Origin: JBNKZU01 sp050301795
GTDB lineage: Bacteria; Pseudomonadota; Gammaproteobacteria; Thiohalomonadales; Thiohalomonadaceae
Direction of reading: 5' to 3'
Assembly: GCA_050301795.1 (NCBI GenBank)
Contig: JBNKZU010000013.1
Coordinates: 62,001-126,000 of the forward strand
Length of the DNA: 64,000 nt
How positions within the stretch are numbered: position 1 is the first letter of the stretch; each line of letters opens with the position of its first letter. The position numbers were made by a program, and so were the translations under genes. This document shows, one piece after another, positions 26,555 to 33,836 of the stretch. The notes under the pieces are model-generated. The model was given only the letters and a program-made list of their open reading frames with translations. It ran no database searches and was not told the DNA's origin.

Positions 26555-26938
26555 AAGAATTACCCCTCTTGTTTTTGTAATATTTATTATGTGGAGCGTC
26601 TGATTCAGTCGTTAATAACCATCATTGCATACGAAGTGAAGCAATTCAGATTTTTAATTAATGACTTGTGTAATACCGCGATTACCGGATGTGATGGAAC
26701 GGTGGTTCACATATTCAGACTCTCCTTAATTTTGAATAAGCCTATGACACCACTCATTCATAAAGTAACACTATTCACTAGATGAAGTTCCGATTGTCTA
26801 AGTACTTCATTAGAGGTGCAAATATAGAAATGTTTTGATCTATGATCCAATAAACCTGATACTGAACATGATTAATGTCATGATGAGTTTGGTTGATATA
26901 ATTGCAAGGATAGCCTTTAACGATTAACCGAGGTTTAA
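26555..26938. other. 384-bp divergent intergenic region
   Basis: It separates the ThDP-enzyme gene from the sensor kinase gene. GAGGGG (RBS of the leftward gene) and CGAGG (RBS of the rightward gene) are clear. TATAAT at about 26899-26904 is a good -10 for the kinase gene but has no convincing -35. A 64-codon reading frame in the middle (26591-26785) has no RBS or recognisable composition. Confidence 0.4.
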
Positions 26939-28672
26939 ATGGTAAAGCGAAAACTATCGATTCGAAGCTATCTGATTCTAATGAATCTGATTTTACTTGG
27001 ACTTCTTTTTCCCTCGGTTACAGTACTATTCATTAACAAGGCTGCAGAAAACCATGAGTCGCAGCTTACTCAAACTTTGTCAACGCTCAGGTTGTCGCTT
27101 GAAAACAGAGGTATCTCATTATCACGGAGTATTGCCTTAAGTGCAGAACAGGCATTGGCTGGATTTGATTTTACATTTCTGTCCAATATCATACTTCAGG
27201 TTGTAACCAAGGATGATGATATAGAGTACTGCTCTGTAATGGATATGGATGGCAATATTATGATTCATAGTGATCAGGATGCACTTGGTTCTGTTGTCGA
27301 ATCACCATTCGATTTAAAAGCACTTGAGATAATTAAGAATTCACCAGCTACATCGGAAATAAATGGTATACAACCTGTATCACTAATTAAAGCTGATGAT
27401 GAATACCATCTAGGTGTAGTCACACCTCTTTATCTTGGTTCAGAACGATGGGGTGGAGTCCTATGTGGGATTAGCCTCGAATCATTAAATGATAGTATTA
27501 AAGAAGCTGAAATAAACTGGGATGTGCAATCTCGCCAGCTTCGTATCTACTTCTTCTCGATTGGAATCATGGTTTTTATCGCAGGATTCTTTGTTGCATC
27601 ACTCCTTACGCGACTGTTTGCAAATGCAGTTGAAAAGCTAAGCAGTGGTGCGGTTCGTGTTGCAAATGGTGATCTGACTTATCACATTGAGGATGAACAC
27701 CTTGTCTGCTCAGAATTCAGTATGTTTGCAAAGTCATTTAATAAAATGACATCTTCACTTTATCAATCCAGGGAAGAGCTTGCTGAATATAATCGTTCGT
27801 TAGAGAAAATGGTGGCTGATCGAACACGCGCATTAGAGGAGGCTCAAGCAGAGTTGCTGATTCATGCAAAAGAGGCAGGGATGGCCGAGATTGCTCAAGG
27901 GGTGATGCACAATATTGGGAATGCAATGACACCTTTAAAAACATCGGCACAAGTGAGTTACAAAACTATACATGAAAGTCATTTGAGACATCGTCTTGAA
28001 GTTGCGTTACAGCCGATTAAAGAGATTATCGAACAGAGTGATTATTCAGATAAACAACGACTAAGTCAGATTGTAGAGTTAATCCCTGAGAGTATTGATA
28101 ATGAGTATGCGTTGGTTGATGAACAACTACTTAGAATCAATGAGCGAGTTGAGCATATTGAGGGAATACTTCGTCTTCAGTCAAAGTATATAAAAATGAC
28201 GGGAATCAAGGACAATATCGATATTAATGCGGTGATTACCGATACCCTAAATATGATGGAGGATAGTCTGCTTAAATATAATATTCAGATTATTACGCAT
28301 CTGGGAGATATTCCCGAAATATTTTTAGAGAAGGATCAGATCCTTCAGGTCATGTTAAATCTGATAAAAAATGCCAGAGAAGCGATGGAATTAACGCCAG
28401 ATCAAAACCGGATACTTGAGATAACGACAGAAGTGATTCATGAGGATCGCAAAGAGAAGGTCAAGGTATCTATCAGAGATACTGGGTGCGGTTTCGGTGT
28501 TGAATCAAAAGATAAGCTATTTAACTTTGGCTATACAAGCAAGAGCGAAGGAACCGGTATTGGGCTTCACACGAGTGCTAATTATATTATCAGTCAAAAA
28601 GGTCGATTGGTTGCCGAGAGTGAAGGTGATGGCAAAGGCGCAACATTCAGCGTGATTCTACCGTTGCCATGA
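26939..28672 (+). CDS. Membrane sensor histidine kinase (CACHE/PDC-like, HAMP)
   Basis: A 577-residue kinase. TM1 lies at about residues 12-32, an extracytoplasmic sensor (about 33-195; CSVMDMDGNIMIHSD is typical of PDC/CACHE folds) follows, then TM2 at about 202-224, HAMP (about 225-280) and a coiled coil. The phosphoacceptor region is unusual: H324 lies in GVMHNIGNAMTPL rather than HE-x-NP. The ATPase has MLNLIKNAREAM, DTGCGFG and GTGIGLH. No receiver gene is adjacent; the REC proteins at 14.7-18.6 kb are candidate partners (inference). Confidence 0.88.
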   Translation: MVKRKLSIRSYLILMNLILLGLLFPSVTVLFINKAAENHESQLTQTLSTLRLSLENRGISLSRSIALSAEQALAGFDFTFLSNIILQVVTKDDDIEYCSVMDMDGNIMIHSDQDALGSVVESPFDLKALEIIKNSPATSEINGIQPVSLIKADDEYHLGVVTPLYLGSERWGGVLCGISLESLNDSIKEAEINWDVQSRQLRIYFFSIGIMVFIAGFFVASLLTRLFANAVEKLSSGAVRVANGDLTYHIEDEHLVCSEFSMFAKSFNKMTSSLYQSREELAEYNRSLEKMVADRTRALEEAQAELLIHAKEAGMAEIAQGVMHNIGNAMTPLKTSAQVSYKTIHESHLRHRLEVALQPIKEIIEQSDYSDKQRLSQIVELIPESIDNEYALVDEQLLRINERVEHIEGILRLQSKYIKMTGIKDNIDINAVITDTLNMMEDSLLKYNIQIITHLGDIPEIFLEKDQILQVMLNLIKNAREAMELTPDQNRILEITTEVIHEDRKEKVKVSIRDTGCGFGVESKDKLFNFGYTSKSEGTGIGLHTSANYIISQKGRLVAESEGDGKGATFSVILPLP

Positions 28673-28754
28673 TCAGAACAACTCGTGCACTATTGATCTA
28701 TCCTCGTTACCAACAGCCTCTCTCGTTGTTTGTTTTGTCTCAAAAACATCCGTT

Positions 28755-28770
28755 TGTTGTATTCGTGACA
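28755..28770 (+). promoter_or_regulatory. NifA-type upstream activating sequence
   Basis: TGT-N10-ACA, extended to TTGT-N10-ACAA (28754-28771), exactly the NifA binding consensus. It is centred about 75 nt upstream of the start predicted from the sigma-54 promoter at 28813, within the usual range. Confidence 0.65.
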
Positions 28771-28812
28771 ACCTAGAATCAATTTAATTTAATCAATTCA
28801 ACAACTTAGTTC

Positions 28813-28828
28813 TGGCACTGTTATTGCT
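28813..28828 (+). promoter_or_regulatory. Sigma-54 (RpoN) promoter of the FeSII ferredoxin gene
   Basis: TGGCAC-TGTTA-TTGCT matches the -24/-12 consensus TGGCAC-N5-TTGCW at every defined position. It lies in the intergenic gap, 36 bp before the ATG, with the NifA-type site upstream. Confidence 0.85.
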
Positions 28829-28864
28829 CTGTAGTTAAAAATTTTTTTAACTAAGGAGTACATC

Positions 28865-29233
28865 ATGGCTACAATCTATTTTTCTTCTCCAATAATGAGC
28901 AAAAACAAAAAGGTATATGCGGTTGCAGGAAAGCGCGATACCTTATTGGGCGTCGCTAAAGCGAACAACATAAAGATCCCGTTTGAGTGCCAGGATGGGC
29001 AGTGTGGATCGTGCCTGGTAAAAATCACCCACCTTGATGGCGAGCGTGTAAAAGGTGTAATGCTGACGGATAAAGAGAAAAGTGTATTAAAGTCTATCGG
29101 CAAGCTCTCTAAACATGAGCAAGAGCGTGCCGAGGTAAAGGATATCCCTCCAACCTTCCGTCTTGCATGTCAGACCATTGTTACCGATGAGGATCTATTG
29201 GTTCAATTTACTGGTGCCCCAGGGGGTGAGTAG
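28865..29233 (+). CDS. Shethna-type FeSII 2Fe-2S ferredoxin (nitrogenase protection)
   Basis: A 122-residue [2Fe-2S] protein with ligands C42, C47, C50 (FECQDGQCGSC) and C102 (RLACQT). Length and sequence, from MATIYFSSP to the FTGAPGG terminus, resemble the Azotobacter Shethna protein II, which binds nitrogenase during oxygen stress and locks it in an inactive, protected complex. A strong RBS (AAGGAG) precedes ATG. The sigma-54 promoter and NifA-type site upstream indicate nitrogen-fixation control. No other nif gene is in the window. Confidence 0.88.
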   Translation: MATIYFSSPIMSKNKKVYAVAGKRDTLLGVAKANNIKIPFECQDGQCGSCLVKITHLDGERVKGVMLTDKEKSVLKSIGKLSKHEQERAEVKDIPPTFRLACQTIVTDEDLLVQFTGAPGGE

Positions 29234-29314
29234 TATTCTCAGAATGGTCTCTATTTTCGAGTATGAGACTAATGTATTGACCAAGGAGGGTCAATCCAGT
29301 TTCACCACTGTCTC

Positions 29315-29570
29315 CTAGGGTCTGTTGATCTTTCATATTCACCACTGTTGCAGCATCAAAATGCGTCAACCAAGGCACGAAGAGCGATATTTGGTTGCTC
29401 CAAATGAGCGATAAGTAACACAGGGTGACGCATTTTGGGGCGCAACCCAAAGGGACGGGACGATTTTTCCGCCCAATGGCATGGCCTGCAGGACGCAGGT
29501 CAGGGGCGTGAGCAGGAGCGGAAGCTTTATCAGTCGTTTATTTGGAATAACCAAACGGCACTCCTTCTGC
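29315..29570 (+). repeat. MITE-like repeat, copy 1 (right end missing)
   Basis: About 256 bp nearly identical to the copy at 32563-32878, in the same orientation, beginning CTAGGGTCTGTTGATCTTTC. It lacks the last about 58 bp, including the right terminal inverted repeat, and homology stops exactly at the ubiV stop codon. An internal stem AAAATGCGTCA (29359-29369)/TGACGCATTTT (29427-29437) encloses a smaller ATTTGG/CCAAAT hairpin. It fills most of the FeSII-ubiV gap; 29234-29314 hold only a weak ATTGACC/GGTCAAT hairpin. Confidence 0.85.
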
Positions 29571-30455
29571 TTATCGCCAATCCTTGCCAGCCTCTCCAAA
29601 CCAGTAACCGTTACAAAACCCGGCACTTCCCGAGAATTTCTGTATCTCTTTTAATAGTTCATCACCACCATCATGATTGAGCATTTGTTCAAAGGCGTTA
29701 ACCACCTGCTCCATACCAAGAGAGTGAGGAGAGATACGAATAACATCAACACCCATCGCCTTCATTGTGGGTACCTGATCTAGGAGATTAACAATTGCAG
29801 CGGATTGTGTCTGAATTCCGTTAAAGACCAGGAAAGGGGTATTATCCTGTGAATTCACCATCATACCGTCGCGATAATCACCACATCTAATCTGGCAATC
29901 ATCCTTTGGCAGACCGAGGTTTCGTGCTGTAAAACAGCGTGCAGAGAAGGCAAGCGGCAAGCGTCCATAAGCAAACACCTCGGTTTGAAGACCGTCCGGC
30001 TTACTTTGGATAAGATCGGCGAGTGTCTGTTGTGATAACTCGACCGGCATAACACATCGGACTGCTCCAGCAGATTTCAACACCTCCATGCTATGCGTGT
30101 TATAGCAGTTCAGATGAGGCCCGGCGACAAAGGCTCTGCCATTCATTGCACTGACTGCGGCCATATCATTCGCTTCAATGGCATAGTCTGCATTATCACA
30201 GATCCGCTTCATGGTATTGAGTTCAGACTCCGCCTCAACCAATGCAAGTGTGGAGAGCACCACTTCTTTACCTGCCGCGGTGAGAAGTGCGGCAATCTCT
30301 AAATAGTCTTCTGTTTTAACCGCTCTGCGTTTTGAACAGACAACCTCACCAAGATAGATTATATCTACCGGCCATTGTGCCGCTTTTTGATAGAACTCAA
30401 AGAGATCATCACGGTTCCATAAATAGAGAAGAGGCCCGAGTGCAAGCTTTGTCAA
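29571..30455 (-). CDS. ubiV: O2-independent ubiquinone biosynthesis protein UbiV (U32 family)
   Basis: A 294-residue member of the U32 'peptidase' family, beginning with the UbiV-type KLALGPLLYLWNRDDL and carrying the VVCSKRRAVK segment. Conserved cysteines (CSKRR, CFTARN, CQIRCGDY) fit the [4Fe-4S] site known for UbiV. UbiV with UbiU performs oxygen-independent hydroxylation in ubiquinone synthesis. It sits 12 bp after ubiU. Its stop codon coincides with the broken edge of repeat copy 1. Confidence 0.9.
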   Translation of the reverse strand: MTKLALGPLLYLWNRDDLFEFYQKAAQWPVDIIYLGEVVCSKRRAVKTEDYLEIAALLTAAGKEVVLSTLALVEAESELNTMKRICDNADYAIEANDMAAVSAMNGRAFVAGPHLNCYNTHSMEVLKSAGAVRCVMPVELSQQTLADLIQSKPDGLQTEVFAYGRLPLAFSARCFTARNLGLPKDDCQIRCGDYRDGMMVNSQDNTPFLVFNGIQTQSAAIVNLLDQVPTMKAMGVDVIRISPHSLGMEQVVNAFEQMLNHDGGDELLKEIQKFSGSAGFCNGYWFGEAGKDWR

Positions 30456-30467
30456 TTTAGCCTCCTC

Positions 30468-31472
30468 CTATTGCCATTGGCGCTCAAGCGCGCCAAGTGT
30501 ATGAGTGGTTCCCTCAGCCATACGACCAAGTTGACTAACCCACTCTGCTTGAGGGGTATAGGCCGATGGATTGGCATAGGCACTATCGAGAGCAGCACGC
30601 ATCACCTTAGTCACCTGCCCGACATAAGCAGGACTACGTTGCCGACCTTCGATCTTTATCGCAGAAACACCGATCTCAATAAGACGTGGAAGAATATCAA
30701 GCACACTCAAGCTGGTTGGCTCTTCAATGGCATAATCCGTTTTGCCATTCACATTAAATCGCCCTTTACATAGCACCGGATAGCCAGCACTTTGTCCGCT
30801 ATCGAAGCGATCGATCAACACTCCATTTAACCGCACCTCGCGTCCCAGGGCTGTTTCAGACCATGTCACTGATTTTGCCGGTGAACAGGCACCGCTGGTA
30901 TTTGGTGATTCTCCGGTGGCAAATGATGAGAGATAGCAGCGTCCCTCAACCATGACACAAAGACTTCCAAAGGCAAAAACCTCTACCTCGACATCGGTAC
31001 CTTTAATCACTCGCTCAACCTGTGAAAGCGAAAGTACCCTTGGAAGAACGACTCGCTGGATATTAAAATTCTTTCTGTAAAACTCAATGGCCTCAGCACT
31101 GGTTGCTGAACCTTGGACAGACAGATGCAGACGAAGATCGGGATATCGCTCCGTCGCATACTGCATCAATCCATAATCGGCCAGGATGACCGCATCGATC
31201 CCCAGGCTTGCAGCCCGATCGATTGCGCTAACCCATTGCGGCCATGACTGTGGTTGTGGATAGGTATTGAGAGCCAGTAACACCTTGCTACCGTGTTGAT
31301 GTGCATACGCCACAGCTTTAGCGGCAGTACGATCATCAAAATTTAAACCGGGGAAATTTCGAGCATTCGTTGAATCCCTAAAGCCGATATATACTGCATC
31401 TGCACCATGATCTACTGCTGCACGTAGCGCAGGAAACCCACCGGCGGGACAAACAAGATCCACCTTTTGCAT
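30468..31472 (-). CDS. ubiU: O2-independent ubiquinone biosynthesis protein UbiU (U32 family)
   Basis: A 334-residue U32-family protein beginning MQKVDLVCPAGGFPALRAAV, with VYIGFRDSTNARNFPGLNF and the cysteine-bearing segments FGSLCVMVEGRCYLS and SGACSPAK expected for its [4Fe-4S] cluster. It partners UbiV. I choose ATG 31472, because GAGGTG lies eight bases upstream; an upstream in-frame start would add only three residues. UbiT, the third component, is not in the window. Presence of ubiUV indicates respiratory growth with little or no oxygen. Confidence 0.92.
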   Translation of the reverse strand: MQKVDLVCPAGGFPALRAAVDHGADAVYIGFRDSTNARNFPGLNFDDRTAAKAVAYAHQHGSKVLLALNTYPQPQSWPQWVSAIDRAASLGIDAVILADYGLMQYATERYPDLRLHLSVQGSATSAEAIEFYRKNFNIQRVVLPRVLSLSQVERVIKGTDVEVEVFAFGSLCVMVEGRCYLSSFATGESPNTSGACSPAKSVTWSETALGREVRLNGVLIDRFDSGQSAGYPVLCKGRFNVNGKTDYAIEEPTSLSVLDILPRLIEIGVSAIKIEGRQRSPAYVGQVTKVMRAALDSAYANPSAYTPQAEWVSQLGRMAEGTTHTLGALERQWQ

Positions 31473-31494
31473 TAAGAACACCTCATAAAGTCAT

Positions 31495-32445
31495 CTATGT
31501 GACGATTTTGCTAATTATTTGTTTGTGTTGTGCCAACCCGCTCCCTTGTCGACTACCGCGTCGCTCCATCTCCTTCTCAATCGCATTGAGTACCTTCCAT
31601 TTGTATTGACACCACTGTGGAGCTAACAGGATGGATGGTGATGCCGTTCCGGTAACACGATGATAGATAATCTCCTGCGGAGTCTGTTCGACCATATCTG
31701 CTACTGTTGAGACATACTCTGAGAGTGACCACGGCGTGTACTCATCTTTACGCCAACTGTTAGCGAGCATCGTTCCTTTGACCACATGAAGCGGATGCAA
31801 TTTAAGACCATCTGTACCCAACTCAAGAACACGCTCTAAACTCATTAGATTATGAACACGCTCCTCCCCCGGCAATCCAACAATGAGATGTGTACATAGC
31901 GAGAGATCTCTCGATTTCACCGCCTCAACCGCCGCTCGATACTCACTAATGGTGTGACCACGATTAACCTTCTCTAAGGTGTGATCAAAGGCAGATTGTA
32001 ATCCCAGCTCCAGCCAGACCTCATAGCCCTGATCACGATATTCGGCTAACAGGTCGAGCACCCTGGCAGGAACACAATCGGGACGAGTTCCAATCGCCAG
32101 CCCTATGACACCGGATTGGCTTAGCGCTTCATCATAGAGCTGTTTTAGATGCGCCGGATCATCATAGGTGTTGGTATAGGCCTGGAAATAGGCAAGAAAG
32201 CGTTGTGCTCCGGTACGTTTTGCCAATACATTCCGACCGGCATCAATCTGAGATTGAATCGATTGCGGTTGATGTGCATGAGGATTAAATGAGGTGTTAT
32301 TGCAGAATGTGCAGCCTCCCCGACCTTTGGTGCCATCCCGATTGGGACAGGTGAATCCTGCGTTTATCGACAGTTTATGTATCCGCTCACCATATTTGTT
32401 GAGCAAATGTTGTCCGAAGGTGTTGATGTAATCGCTTAAAGCCAT
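31495..32445 (-). CDS. TIGR01212-family radical SAM protein (YhcC-like)
   Basis: A 316-residue radical SAM protein. The N-terminal motif SINAGFTCPNRDGTKGRGG followed by CTFCNN gives the family's cluster-binding spacing, CPNRD-x-x-CxxC. Other segments fit the TIGR01212 profile (ARTGAQRF-like region, GLAIGTRPDCVP, HLIVGLPGEE). The function of the family (E. coli YhcC) is not established. It lies 22 bp upstream of ubiU on the same strand and may be co-transcribed with ubiUV. Confidence 0.88.
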   Translation of the reverse strand: MALSDYINTFGQHLLNKYGERIHKLSINAGFTCPNRDGTKGRGGCTFCNNTSFNPHAHQPQSIQSQIDAGRNVLAKRTGAQRFLAYFQAYTNTYDDPAHLKQLYDEALSQSGVIGLAIGTRPDCVPARVLDLLAEYRDQGYEVWLELGLQSAFDHTLEKVNRGHTISEYRAAVEAVKSRDLSLCTHLIVGLPGEERVHNLMSLERVLELGTDGLKLHPLHVVKGTMLANSWRKDEYTPWSLSEYVSTVADMVEQTPQEIIYHRVTGTASPSILLAPQWCQYKWKVLNAIEKEMERRGSRQGSGLAQHKQIISKIVT

Positions 32446-32562
32446 AACTAATAGTGAGGGAAAGAATTAAGCCTGTAATATTACTGAATGAGACGAAATA
32501 TACCATTAATCACTACCCTGCGGGGTGAGGATAATCAATCGGCCTAAAGGATAATCTTATTT

Positions 32563-32878
32563 CTAGGGCCTGTTGATCTTTCATATTCACCACTGTTGCT
32601 GCACCAAAAAGCGTCAATCAAGGCACGAAGAGCGATATTTGGTTGCTCCAAATGAGCGATAAGTAACGCAGAGTGACGCTTTTTGAGGCGCAACCCAAAG
32701 GGACGGGACGATTTTTGCGCCCAATGGCGTGGCCTGCAGGACGCAGGTCAGGGGCGTGAGCAGGAGCGGAAGCTTTATCAGTCGTTTATTTGGAATAACC
32801 AAATTACACTCCTTCTGCCTTATTGGACAATAAAATCGTCTCCGGCAGTGTCGAAGATGAAAGCTCGACAGACCCTAG
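32563..32878 (+). mobile_element. MITE-like element, complete copy 2 (316 bp)
   Basis: It is bounded by imperfect terminal inverted repeats: left CTAGGGCCTGTTGATCTTTC and onward to about 26 bp, right GAAGATGAAAGCTCGACAG ending in ACCCTAG. It contains no gene. The internal stem AAAAAGCGTCA (32606-32616)/TGACGCTTTTT (32674-32684) differs from copy 1 by a compensated base pair. Further palindromes ATTTGG/CCAAAT, GGCGCA/TGCGCC and TTTGG/CCAAA make it highly structured. It occupies most of the gap between arsS and the TIGR01212 gene; 32446-32562 show nothing else. Confidence 0.8.
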
Positions 32879-32880
32879 TC

Positions 32881-33831
32881 TCAACTTAAAGCACCGCCAC
32901 AACTACTTCCCTGCCCAGCGGTACAACCATAGCAGTGACCTTTGACCGTAATCTCCCGACCAATGACCGTAGTGTCATCAAGATCACGAATATGAAGCCG
33001 ACGCGATTGATCCTTAATTGGAAGATCCAGCATCTGGTTAAAGTCACAATCGTAGAGATAGCCTTGCCAATCAACGCTCACCAGCGTTTTACACATCACC
33101 GTATTTAGATTACTTTTTTGATATGACTCCTGGAGCAGCTTCATATACGCATCAAACTCTTCTTTTGAGACTAAAGTGCTACCAAAACGATTGATTGGCA
33201 TATTGGTGATCGTAAGCAACCGATTAAATGATATCCGATATCTCTGTGACAGCTCTTTTTTATAATCCTGCTCCAGCCCTATTTGTGATGGGGGTAACGA
33301 TGCACCTGTAGGGTTATAAACAAGACTTAACACTCTATCTTCATCCTGTGCATAACCGACAGCATTTAATTGATGTAGTCCCTTAATACTCAATTCATAA
33401 GCGCCCTTACCTCGCTGTGCATCAACATTCTCTTCGAGGTAACACGGCATCGATGCAACCACCTCAACTTGATAGTCTGAAAGAAATTGAGCAAGGTCTC
33501 TCTGTTCATCAAGTATCGCTAAATTACAGCGATCAATCACATGGATACCTTTGTGCCGCGCAAACATCACCAGATCACGAAAATGTGGATTCATTTCAGG
33601 TGCGCCACCTGTGAGATCGAGAGTTTTGACCTGGCTGCGCTGAATAAACTGCTTAACGTCATCAATCGTTTTCTGGTTCATTATCTCTTTACGATTCGGA
33701 CCAGCATTTACATGACAGTGATTACACTGAAGATTACAACGATACCCGAGATTAACCTGTAAGGTTGTCAGTGCATCTCTTTTGATCGCGGGGAAAGGGA
33801 TTACTTCTAAATATGGCAGGGTATTGATCAT
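32881..33831 (-). CDS. arsS: Radical SAM protein ArsS-like (arsenosugar biosynthesis)
   Basis: A 316-residue protein with the radical SAM motif CNLQCNHC (CxxxCxxC) and the SAM-binding LTGGAPEMNP. The C-terminal domain has the cysteine-rich ending CYGCTAGQGSSCGG characteristic of the ArsS family. ArsS is proposed to make the deoxyadenosyl-arsenical used in arsenosugar synthesis after ArsM methylation. No arsM is in the window. It ends 3 bp from the MITE edge and lies 5 bp after the flavoprotein gene, with which it is probably co-transcribed. Confidence 0.85.
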   Translation of the reverse strand: MINTLPYLEVIPFPAIKRDALTTLQVNLGYRCNLQCNHCHVNAGPNRKEIMNQKTIDDVKQFIQRSQVKTLDLTGGAPEMNPHFRDLVMFARHKGIHVIDRCNLAILDEQRDLAQFLSDYQVEVVASMPCYLEENVDAQRGKGAYELSIKGLHQLNAVGYAQDEDRVLSLVYNPTGASLPPSQIGLEQDYKKELSQRYRISFNRLLTITNMPINRFGSTLVSKEEFDAYMKLLQESYQKSNLNTVMCKTLVSVDWQGYLYDCDFNQMLDLPIKDQSRRLHIRDLDDTTVIGREITVKGHCYGCTAGQGSSCGGALS

Positions 33832-33836
33832 GAGTG

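Noticed and set aside
26692..26712. TGTGA...TCACA resembling a CRP site
   Set aside because: The half-sites are 12 bp apart rather than 6, so it does not fit CRP.
26591..26785. 64-codon reading frame between the ThDP enzyme and the sensor kinase
   Set aside because: No RBS, no recognisable protein character, and it occupies a likely divergent promoter region.
29276..29295. ATTGACC/GGTCAAT hairpin after the FeSII gene as a terminator
   Set aside because: Stem is only 7 bp and is not followed by a T-run; mentioned only as a weak possibility.
32614..32802. Leftward reading frame similar in both repeat copies (also 29366-29626)
   Set aside because: The similarity follows from the DNA repeat; strong palindromes and stem covariation explain the conservation, and the frame ends differ between copies.
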